From the NCBI RefSeq assembly GCF_002294985.1, contig NZ_NSGE01000007.1, positions 226,971-290,970 on the forward strand: DNA of 64,000 nt, written 5' to 3'. The notes below the pieces were generated by a model. That model made no database searches. It was not told where the DNA came from and was given only the letters and a program-made list of their open reading frames with translations. The DNA is from Mesorhizobium sp. WSM3862. Lineage in GTDB: Bacteria; Pseudomonadota; Alphaproteobacteria; Rhizobiales; Rhizobiaceae. The translations under genes and the position numbers were made by a program. This document shows, one piece after another, positions 57,635-64,000 of the stretch (position 1 is the stretch's first letter; each line of letters opens with the position of its first letter).

Positions 57635-58432
57635 ATGCCGCGTTTTTCAGCCAATCTTTCGATGCTCTTCGGGGAGCACGAATTCCTAGACCGTTTCGAT
57701 GCCGCTGCGCGCGCCGGCTTCAAGGGCGTCGAATATATCGGGCCGTACGACCATGCGCCGGACGTTGTTGCCGCTCGCCTCAAGAAGAACGGCCTGACGC
57801 AGGTTCTCTTCAACCTGCCGGCCGGCGACTGGGCAAAGGGCGAGCGCGGCATTGCCGTGCTGCCCGACCGCGTGCCTGAATTTCGCCAGGGCGTCGCCAA
57901 GGCGATCACTTATGCGCACGCGCTTGGCTGCGAGCAGGTCAACTGCCTCGCCGGCATCGCGCCGCAGGGTGCCGATCGCACCACTTTGGAAAACGTCTTT
58001 GCCGAAAATCTCGCTTTCGCGGCCGAAAAGCTGGAGCAGGCCAGCATCAAGCTGCTGATCGAGCCGATCAACACTCGCGACATTCCGGGCTTCTTCCTGA
58101 ATTACACCGATCAGGCGCTGGCGCTGATCGACCGCATCGGCTCGAAGAACCTGTTCCTGCAATACGACATTTATCACATGCAGATCATGGAGGGGGATCT
58201 CGCCCGTACCATCGAGGCAAACCTTGGCCGCATCGCGCATATCCAGCTTGCGGACAATCCCGGCCGTCACGAGCCGGGGACGGGCGAGATCAACTATCCC
58301 TTCCTCTACGACCATATCGACCGGCTCGGCTATCCCGGCTGGATCGGCGCCGAATACAAGCCGAAGGCCGGCACGGAGGTAGGACTCGGCTGGTTCCGTC
58401 AGTTCGCCGGGCAGGGGAGTGCGGCGGCTTAG
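57635..58432 (+). CDS. hyi: hydroxypyruvate isomerase
   Basis: Interconverts tartronate semialdehyde and hydroxypyruvate. 265 residues, TIM barrel of the xylose-isomerase-like type: MPRFSANLSMLFGEHEFLDRF at the start, LIEPINTRDIPGFFL with the first metal Glu, and YDIYHMQIMEGDL. 27 bp after gcl, same operon. Confidence 0.94.
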   Translation: MPRFSANLSMLFGEHEFLDRFDAAARAGFKGVEYIGPYDHAPDVVAARLKKNGLTQVLFNLPAGDWAKGERGIAVLPDRVPEFRQGVAKAITYAHALGCEQVNCLAGIAPQGADRTTLENVFAENLAFAAEKLEQASIKLLIEPINTRDIPGFFLNYTDQALALIDRIGSKNLFLQYDIYHMQIMEGDLARTIEANLGRIAHIQLADNPGRHEPGTGEINYPFLYDHIDRLGYPGWIGAEYKPKAGTEVGLGWFRQFAGQGSAAA

Positions 58433-58457
58433 GCGCTTCTCAACCAGCGTCGCCCCT

Positions 58458-58573
58458 GCCCCTCACCCTTACCCTCTCCCCGTGAAAAACGGGGAGAGGG
58501 GTCGCCAGCGCTGGAGCTTGTCTTATCTCCCCGTCCTTCACGGGGAGAAGGTGCCGGCAGGCGGATGAGGGGC
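58458..58573. repeat. RIME-like mosaic element with two palindromes
   Basis: Two palindromes (CCCTCTCCCCGT/ACGGGGAGAGGG at 58472-58500 and TCTCCCCGT/ACGGGGAGA at 58526-58548) enclosed by an 8-bp terminal inverted repeat GCCCCTCA/TGAGGGGC, 116 bp in all. Size and structure resemble the Rhizobium intergenic mosaic elements (RIME). It lies inside the gcl operon, between hyi and glxR. Confidence 0.75.
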
Positions 58574-58623
58574 GGCGCCAGCCTTCGATCCATTCGGACA
58601 AAGATCTTCAGGAGACCGCAAAA

Positions 58624-59508
58624 ATGGAAACCATCGGCTTCATTGGCCTCGGCATCATGGGCGCGCCGATGGCGGGGCATCTGCTCGACGCCGGCTACCC
58701 GGTCATCGCCAGCGACCATCGCTCGAAGCCGCCGGCCGCTCTCGCGGCCAAGGGGCTGAAGACCGTCACCGGCCATGATGCGGTGGCCAGCGCCGCCGGC
58801 ATCATCATCACCATGGTGCCCGACACGCCGCAGGTGGCGGATGTGCTGTTCGGCGAAAACGGCGTCGCTTCAGCTCTGTCGAAAGGCAAGCTCGTCATCG
58901 ACATGAGCTCGATCTCGCCGATCGCCACCAAGGACTTCGCCAAGAAGATCAACGATCTCGGCTGCGACTATCTCGACGCGCCGGTATCCGGCGGCGAGGT
59001 CGGCGCCAAGGCAGCCTCGCTTACCATCATGGTTGGCGGCGAGGAAGAGGCGTTCGAGCGCGCCATGCCGGTGTTCGAGAAGATGGGCAAGAACATCACG
59101 CTGGTCGGGCCGAACGGCGTCGGCCAGACCACCAAGGTCGCCAACCAGATCGTCGTGGCGCTCACCATCGAGGCGATCGGCGAAGCCCTGGTCTTCGCCT
59201 CGAAGGCCGGCGCCGATCCTGCAAAGGTTCGCCAAGCCCTGATGGGCGGTCTCGCCGCCTCGCGCATCCTCGAAGTGCATGGCGAGCGCATGATCAAGCG
59301 CACCTTCGCGCCCGGTTTCCGCATCGAACTGCACCAGAAGGACCTCAACCTCGCGCTGGAAGGCGCCAAGGCGCTCGGCGTTGCGCTCCCCAACACCTCG
59401 ACGACGCAGCAACTGTTCAATTCCTGCGCCGCCAATGGTGGGGCGAAGGAGGATCACTCGGCGCTGGTCAGGGCGCTGGAGCGGATGGCGGGCCACGAAG
59501 TGGCCTAG
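58624..59508 (+). CDS. glxR: 2-hydroxy-3-oxopropionate (tartronate semialdehyde) reductase
   Basis: NAD(P)H-dependent reduction of tartronate semialdehyde to glycerate. 294 residues of the beta-hydroxyacid dehydrogenase family: GFIGLGIMGAPMAGHLL (5-21), DAPVSGGEVGAK (substrate loop) and the catalytic Lys in GQTTKVANQIVV. Third gene of the module; a RIME-like element separates it from hyi. Confidence 0.94.
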   Translation: METIGFIGLGIMGAPMAGHLLDAGYPVIASDHRSKPPAALAAKGLKTVTGHDAVASAAGIIITMVPDTPQVADVLFGENGVASALSKGKLVIDMSSISPIATKDFAKKINDLGCDYLDAPVSGGEVGAKAASLTIMVGGEEEAFERAMPVFEKMGKNITLVGPNGVGQTTKVANQIVVALTIEAIGEALVFASKAGADPAKVRQALMGGLAASRILEVHGERMIKRTFAPGFRIELHQKDLNLALEGAKALGVALPNTSTTQQLFNSCAANGGAKEDHSALVRALERMAGHEVA

Positions 59509-59511
59509 AAG

Positions 59512-59539
59512 CGAATAGCGAATAGGGAGTAGCGAATAG
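59512..59539 (+). repeat. CGAATAG heptamer array, left
   Basis: Four tandem heptamers: CGAATAG, CGAATAG, a degenerate GGAGTAG, and CGAATAG, starting 3 bp after the glxR stop. Inverse of the array at 59572-59610. Confidence 0.9.
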
Positions 59540-59571
59540 GGATTGCAGGCCGACGGGCCGCCGTGTCTCGG

Positions 59572-59610
59572 CTATTCGCTATTCGCTATTCGCTATTCGC
59601 TATTCGCTAT
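59572..59610 (-). repeat. CTATTCG heptamer array, right (overlaps rlmB end)
   Basis: Five full copies of CTATTCG plus CTAT, the exact inverse of CGAATAG, 32 bases from the left array. The rlmB stop codon (59593-59595) and its last codons lie within it. Confidence 0.92.
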
Positions 59611-60456
59611 GAATTTTCGCGCCGCATAAAGGCTCACCGCCGCGGCATTCGACACGTTGAGCGAGCGGATGGCGCCGGGCATGTCCAGGCGGGCAAGCGC
59701 CGTCACCGTCTCGCGCGTCTTCTGGCGCAGGCCCTTGCCCTCCGCCCCCAGAACCAGCGCAATTTTTCCTCCGGCGAAGCTCTTTTCCAGCTCCGCCGAT
59801 CCCTCGGAATCGAGCCCGATCGTCTGGAAGCCGGCATCGTGCAGTTGACCCAGCGCGTCGGCGAGGTTTTTCACCTCGATCTGGTCGATGTGCTCCAGCG
59901 CGCCCGAGGCCGATTTCGCCAGCACGCCCGATTCCTGCGGGCTGTGGCGGGCCGTCGTGATCAGCGCGCCGGCGCCGAAAGCCACCGCCGAGCGCAGGAT
60001 AGCGCCGACATTGTGCGGGTCGGTGACCTGGTCGAGCACCAGCACCAGCTTTGTGTCGCCGAGCGTGTCAAGGCGCTTGGGTTTAAGCGGTTCCACCTCG
60101 ATCAGCACGCCCTGATGCACGGCGTCCGAGCCGGTGATTTTGTCGATATCTTTCGGCTCGACCAACTCGGCCTTGAAGAGCAGGGCGGCAAGATCGCCGA
60201 TCGCCAGACGCTCGGCGGCGTTGCGGGTCACCAGCATTCTTTTGATCTTGCGTCGCGGATTGTCGAGTGCGGCCCGCACCGTGTGCAGGCCGTAAAGCCG
60301 CACCAGTCCGTCGGCGGGGCCTTCGCCTGGCGGCACCGGTTGGCGCGGCCGGAATGCCGGCGCGCCGCCCGCCTTCTGGTCGCGATGCGCGCGCCTCAGC
60401 TTGGCGTAGTGGGTATCCTTCGGGGTGCCCGGTTTGCTGCTTTTGTTGTCGCTCAT
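59593..60456 (-). CDS. rlmB: 23S rRNA (guanosine-2'-O-)-methyltransferase RlmB
   Basis: SpoU-family methyltransferase for G2251 of 23S rRNA, 287 residues. The family motifs are VLVLDQVTDPHNVGAILRSA (about 130-150), ALVLGAEGKGLR and LNVSNAAAVSLYAARKF at the end. A basic, low-complexity N-terminus of about 45 residues precedes the substrate-binding part. The last residues (IANSE) and stop are encoded by the tandem heptamer array, so the native end was probably replaced or extended by the repeat. Conserved neighbour of tRNA-Tyr, tRNA-Gly and tuf. Confidence 0.93.
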   Translation of the reverse strand: MSDNKSSKPGTPKDTHYAKLRRAHRDQKAGGAPAFRPRQPVPPGEGPADGLVRLYGLHTVRAALDNPRRKIKRMLVTRNAAERLAIGDLAALLFKAELVEPKDIDKITGSDAVHQGVLIEVEPLKPKRLDTLGDTKLVLVLDQVTDPHNVGAILRSAVAFGAGALITTARHSPQESGVLAKSASGALEHIDQIEVKNLADALGQLHDAGFQTIGLDSEGSAELEKSFAGGKIALVLGAEGKGLRQKTRETVTALARLDMPGAIRSLNVSNAAAVSLYAARKFIANSE

Positions 60457-60656
60457 GCCGGCCTCTATAACCGTCCCGGCCGGCTAAGGATACGGGCTGC
60501 GGCGACGAATGCCGAACATGCTCGAAAAACCCTGGCCGCGCCGGTTGACACCCACCGGCCTTGCCGCCATAAGGCGCATCGCTGATTTCGGAGAAGATCC
60601 TTACTCGGGCTCCGGGTCGGCTGAAATGCCTCGTTGCATGGCTCCGGCGGCAGACT

Positions 60657-60741
60657 GGAGAGGTGCCCGAGTGGTTAAAGGGGACGGACTGTAAATCCGT
60701 TGGCTTAGCCTACGTTGGTTCGAATCCAACCCTCTCCACCA
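60657..60741 (+). tRNA. tRNA-Tyr (GTA)
   Basis: 85 nt with a long variable arm and encoded CCA. Acceptor GGAGAGG/CCTCTCC, anticodon loop CTGTAAA (GTA), T loop TTCGAAT. Confidence 0.97.
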
Positions 60742-60809
60742 CTGCCGGCCCGGAAGCCCTGAAACGAAAAGCACCGGAAGTGTGCCACTGTTTTCCGATG
60801 CTAGCGCAG

Positions 60810-60883
60810 GCGGGTATAGCTCAGTGGTAGAGCAGCAGCCTTCCAAGCTGAATATGCGGGTTCGATTCCCGCTACCCGCTCCA
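60810..60883 (+). tRNA. tRNA-Gly (TCC)
   Basis: 74 nt, encoded CCA. Acceptor GCGGGTA/TACCCGC, anticodon loop CTTCCAA (TCC), T loop TTCGATT. 68 bp after tRNA-Tyr, probably co-transcribed. Confidence 0.97.
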
Positions 60884-60959
60884 GATCTTTCTCCTCGTAT
60901 GCCTCAAATGAAAGACGCCGAGCACCCGTGGCGCGCGGCGTGTTCGGCCCGCCTTGTGC

Positions 60960-61415
60960 TTAGCTGTTGAAAGCCGATGTCACCTGATGTTGTGGCGGGA
61001 CTTGGCCATTCGGCGTCAGCTTGTCGACAACGCCGGGCAGCGCCGTGGACAATTGCCGCAGCAGCTCCTGCTCGTTCATACCGGTACGTTGCGCGATCTC
61101 GCGGATCACCGCCGGCCCCAGCGCCGAGCCGAGATCGTTGGCGTTGATCGGCCGGTTCTGGCCGGTGCCGACCCAGGAATCGGCAACGTTGCCGTGGCCG
61201 GCGTCTCGCAGTCTGTCGAGCAGCCCGCCCAGTCCGCCGAGCAGGCCGCCATCGGCGGAGGTTCCGGCGGGAGTTGGGGCGGGGGCCTGAGCTTCGGCTG
61301 GCTGTTCCTCGCTTCTGCCGCTCAGCATCTTGCCGACCAACAGCGCGCCGAGCGCGATCATCAGGGGTTTGGTGATGTTGCCGCCGGGAACGGCGTTGTC
61401 AAAAAGGCCCATCAT
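60960..61415 (-). CDS. YidB-family (DUF937) protein
   Basis: 151 residues. Hydrophobic N-terminal helix (about 14-30, ITKPLMIALGALLVG), Pro/Ala linker, glycine-rich GGLLGGLGGLLDRL, and a DUF937 C-terminus (ALGPAVIREIAQRTGMNEQELLRQLSTALPGVVDKLTP in part). The ATG at 61415 follows AGGAG; the frame from 61496 runs too far upstream. Function unknown. Confidence 0.87.
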   Translation of the reverse strand: MMGLFDNAVPGGNITKPLMIALGALLVGKMLSGRSEEQPAEAQAPAPTPAGTSADGGLLGGLGGLLDRLRDAGHGNVADSWVGTGQNRPINANDLGSALGPAVIREIAQRTGMNEQELLRQLSTALPGVVDKLTPNGQVPPQHQVTSAFNS

Positions 61416-61538
61416 GGATCTCCTATCAACCAAGTCCACCCGGCGCCAGAATGGCTCAACCGGGGGGATTTTCAAGCTGTCTTGAGCTTTTGACAATCAT
61501 ATGAAAATGATTGGCAGCGGGGGGATTGGAGGGAAGAA

Positions 61539-61796
61539 ATGGGCATCATCAGCTGGATCATTCTCGGCGCGATCGCCGGCTTCATCGGCAGCAAGATCGT
61601 CAACAAGACCGGTCAGGGCTTGATCATGGACATCGTGCTCGGCATCGTCGGCGCTATCGTCGGTGGCGTGATCTTCAGCTCCTTCGGCGCATCGGGCGTC
61701 ACCGGCCTCAACATCTGGAGCCTGATTGTGGCCGTCATCGGCTCGGTCGTCGTGCTCTGGGCCTATCACCAGTTCTCCGGCAGGCGAACGCTGTAG
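61539..61796 (+). CDS. GlsB/YeaQ/YmgE-type stress membrane protein
   Basis: 85 residues, three membrane helices with glycine zippers (GAIAGFIGSKIV, IVLGIVGAIVGGVIF, and the tail). The family contains stress-induced transglycosylase-associated proteins. GGAGGGAAG lies just before the ATG. Function not established. Confidence 0.92.
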   Translation: MGIISWIILGAIAGFIGSKIVNKTGQGLIMDIVLGIVGAIVGGVIFSSFGASGVTGLNIWSLIVAVIGSVVVLWAYHQFSGRRTL

Positions 61797-61917
61797 AACG
61801 GTCGAACGATCGGCGAAACCACGGCTCGATCGCCGTGGTGGGATCGTCAGCCGAGCGCTGGTCGTCGAACGCGACCGCGCTGCGTATTGGCATTGGATGG
61901 CGTGGGGCGGAACGGCG

Positions 61918-62724
61918 ATGGCGGTCCAGATTCAAGGTCTTCCAGTCACCTATTATCCAATCCCGAAAAGCGGCACCAGCAGCGTCAAATATGCGCTGAT
62001 GGCGCTCGGCGGCAAGCAAACCGCTCTGCTTGACCCGGACAACGACGTCCACAGTCAAATTGCAACCAATTGGGCCGATCCGTTCGAGCCAGTCTATGAC
62101 GGGCTCAGCGGCAAATTCACGATCGTTCGTGATCCGCTGGAGCGGCTGCTCTCGGCTTATTCCAGCAGGATATTGGACACCGATGTCCTACGGTCACGCT
62201 CGCCCAACCTTGCGTTACTCGAGAGCTTTGGGCTGCCGACCAACCCGGATCCCGATACCTTCATCCTCAACATCGAAAAATACTGCGCGTGCTCAGGGGA
62301 CATCCACTTTCACGTCGCCTCGCCACGCCGCTTCGTCGGTTCCAGCCTGTTCCTGTTCGAGCACGTCTTCAAATTCGAGGACATGGACAAGGTCGGCGCC
62401 TTCCTGTCCACGATCAGCGGCAAGACAGTCTCTATGCCGCGGCTGCAGGCAGCCCGGGGCAAGGTCAGTCCGTCGGATCTGTCCCCCGCGGCGTTCAGAA
62501 AGGCGATGCGCTTCTGCCGCTACGACTACGGTTTCCTTGTCGACTACTACGATCCGGAACGATGGGGAGGCATCCCCCAAGGCGATCCCGATGAGACGTC
62601 CTCGCTGCATGTCGCCGGCAATCTGACCGCTTTTCGCAACGGCCGCCTGGTCTACCCGCGCACGCTGCGCAACCTCGTCGGTTTCCTTGCCAAACGTCCG
62701 TTGAAGAAAAGGGTGGGGCTGTAG
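61918..62724 (+). CDS. sulfotransferase family protein
   Basis: Uses PAPS to sulfate a carbohydrate or similar acceptor. 268 residues; 5'-phosphosulfate loop YPIPKSGTSSVKYAL (14-28) and 3'-phosphate motif FTIVRDPLERLLSAYSSR (61-78), close to the carbohydrate sulfotransferase 2 family. No signal peptide. ATG at 61918 chosen (weak GGCGGAAC); 61897 possible. It lies in an accessory block between tRNA-Gly and tuf. Acceptor unknown; surface polysaccharide is a guess. Confidence 0.85.
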   Translation: MAVQIQGLPVTYYPIPKSGTSSVKYALMALGGKQTALLDPDNDVHSQIATNWADPFEPVYDGLSGKFTIVRDPLERLLSAYSSRILDTDVLRSRSPNLALLESFGLPTNPDPDTFILNIEKYCACSGDIHFHVASPRRFVGSSLFLFEHVFKFEDMDKVGAFLSTISGKTVSMPRLQAARGKVSPSDLSPAAFRKAMRFCRYDYGFLVDYYDPERWGGIPQGDPDETSSLHVAGNLTAFRNGRLVYPRTLRNLVGFLAKRPLKKRVGL

Positions 62725-62750
62725 CGTTCAGCTTTTCAGTCCGGACGACC

Positions 62751-63638
62751 TCAGGCCACAACGCTCAAGCGCCTCCTTCGCTCGTCGAGCGAGACGATGG
62801 CGAGGCCGCTGCCGATCACCAGGAGAATGCCGCAGACGGCGAGCGCGTTGGGGAACTGCCCGAACACCAAAAGGCCGGAAATCACCGCCCAGACGGTGAA
62901 GCAATAGTAGAAGGGCGCCACCGCGCTTGTCGGTCCGACGCGATAGGCCATGAAGATGAAGAAGTGACCGAAGATCAGGAACAGGCCGGCGCCGGCAAGC
63001 AAAAGGAGATGACGGCCCTCCGGCATCACCCACTGTTCCGAGACAAGGTGTGCGACACCTGAGCCGAGCAGCACGACAACCACGGCGGAGATGGCGACGA
63101 TCATGCCGGGGACCTCGGCGCCCACCTTACGTCCGGCGAGGTCGCGGGCCGCGGCCAGGGCCGCGTTGCCCAGCGCCAGCAAGGCATAGATGGAAATGCC
63201 ATGCATCGTCGGTTGCGCCACCATGACGGCGCCGACGAAGCCGAGGCTAATCAGCGCCATTCGCACGGCGCCGATCTTCTCGCCGAAAAGGAGCGAGGAC
63301 CCGACCAGCACGATGAGCGGCGTGATCTGCCCGAGCGCCGTCGAATCGGCGATCGGCATGTTGGCCAACGCCACGACGTAGCAAAGGATCGCCGCCAGCT
63401 CGCAAAGGTTCCGGCGCAGCACCTTGCGTTCGAACAGCAGCGGGATCTGCCTGCCATAGCCCAGCATGAAAAGCAGCGGCATGCCCCACAGTGTGGCGGC
63501 CGCGCCACGTAGCAGCAGCACCTCATAAGGCGGCAGCCCTGCGGTCGCGAGCTTCATCATCGTGTCATTGACGAGGTAGGAGCCCGTCGAGACGATCATG
63601 AACAGCGGACCGCGGATATTTGCCGGAATGAATTGCAT
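62751..63638 (-). CDS. DMT-family transporter (EamA)
   Basis: 295 residues, about ten membrane helices in two EamA repeats (about 10-140 and 150-285); SYLVNDTMMKLATAGLPPYEVLLLRG marks the first, YYCFTVWAVISGLLVFGQ the second. Probable exporter of a small molecule, substrate unknown. Convergent with the sulfotransferase. Confidence 0.9.
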   Translation of the reverse strand: MQFIPANIRGPLFMIVSTGSYLVNDTMMKLATAGLPPYEVLLLRGAAATLWGMPLLFMLGYGRQIPLLFERKVLRRNLCELAAILCYVVALANMPIADSTALGQITPLIVLVGSSLLFGEKIGAVRMALISLGFVGAVMVAQPTMHGISIYALLALGNAALAAARDLAGRKVGAEVPGMIVAISAVVVVLLGSGVAHLVSEQWVMPEGRHLLLLAGAGLFLIFGHFFIFMAYRVGPTSAVAPFYYCFTVWAVISGLLVFGQFPNALAVCGILLVIGSGLAIVSLDERRRRLSVVA

Positions 63639-63923
63639 TGGCTGAAGAAATCAGAGCCGGATCGGGGCGGCAATGGGCCAGTTCCGGCCGATCGGGCGTC
63701 TACCCGCGCGAAACTTGTCGATGAGCTTGCCGAGGCAAGACGCGCGGATTTGAATTCGCCTGTCGCGATCCTATATGCGCGCCATACCCCTGAAATCAGA
63801 TCATTGGTTCGGCTCGAGCGAGACAACGCTCAACCACAAGGCACTTGTGTTTTGCGGCCGTTGTCGCTAATCGCCCCGCATTCGACTGAACTGAAGGTCA
63901 AGGCCGCCCAAGGAAAGAGACTA

Positions 63924-64000
63924 TGGCAAAAGGTAAATTCGAGCGCACCAAGCCGCATGTGAACATTGGCACGATCGGCCACGTCGATCATGGCAAGACG
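63924..64000 (+). CDS. tuf: elongation factor Tu (3' part beyond window)
   Basis: First 25 codons of EF-Tu: MAKGKFERTKPHVNIGTIGHVDHGKT, ending inside the GTP loop GHVDHGKT. AAGGAAAG lies before the ATG. In relatives tRNA-Trp, secE and nusG follow. Confidence 0.97.

Noticed and set aside
59512..59610. CRISPR array
   Set aside because: Units are 7 bp, directly adjacent with no spacers, and no cas genes are present.

Overview
This is a GC-rich chromosomal window from an alphaproteobacterium of the Rhizobiales, most likely Mesorhizobium or a close relative. The genus is an inference. It rests on the gene complement (NDUFA12-type complex I protein, BA14K-family protein, BTLCP peptidase, RNase E with a large acidic insertion, double PilZ protein), on the order rlmB, tRNA-Tyr, tRNA-Gly, tuf, and on palindromic intergenic repeats of rhizobial type. 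Almost everything is core or soft-core. I see no integrase, transposase, phage genes, CRISPR array or rRNA operon.

Layout. 1-2.8 kb: end-truncated argC, an agmatinase-family enzyme and a secreted glycerophosphodiesterase. 2.8-4.5 kb: an inverted repeat pair, then a scar where an aldo/keto reductase and a divergent LysR regulator have both lost their 5' ends. 4.5-10.3 kb: rplM-rpsI, hotdog thioesterase, crotonase-fold protein, an AAA ATPase with a mutated Walker A, CoA-binding protein, metY and cupin. 10.3-18.5 kb: short solute-binding protein, P450, membrane proteins, gamma-carbonic anhydrase, ankyrin, BTLCP, PilZ and PAS proteins, rhomboid protease. 18.5-28.6 kb: CBS protein, gatB, GNAT, panBC, NDUFA12, DUF2155, and the aroQ-accB-accC-aat operon. 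28.6-47.2 kb: DsbA and M48 protease, aminotransferase, glutaminase, rne, amidase and PBP1A, prfB with its programmed +1 frameshift, two GFA-family proteins, OmpA lipoprotein, a frameshifted DEAD-box helicase, NAD kinase. 47.3-52.8 kb: MBL-fold hydrolase, a polyamine-type ABC transporter and a divergent TetR regulator. 52.8-54.7 kb: small proteins and tRNA-Thr. 54.8-59.5 kb: a glyoxylate-to-glycerate module (IclR regulator, gcl, hyi, glxR). 59.5-64 kb: rlmB, tRNA-Tyr, tRNA-Gly, a four-gene accessory block (YidB, GlsB-like, sulfotransferase, EamA transporter) and the start of tuf.

How the genes work together. Envelope functions recur: amidase plus PBP1A for peptidoglycan, DsbA plus M48 for periplasmic protein quality, and accBC for malonyl-CoA. 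The gcl-hyi-glxR cluster condenses two glyoxylate to tartronate semialdehyde and reduces it to glycerate; three similar AT-rich palindromic sites precede gcl and are good candidates for IclR operators. The ABC operon and tetR diverge across a perfect 13-bp palindrome.

I found no convincing undescribed multi-gene system. The signals most worth following are two inverted tandem heptamer arrays, one of which supplies the stop codon of rlmB; the reciprocal AKR/LysR truncation; the Gly-to-Arg change in the Walker A of an otherwise intact ATPase; the 1-base frameshift in the helicase tail; and the sulfotransferase block between tRNA-Gly and tuf.
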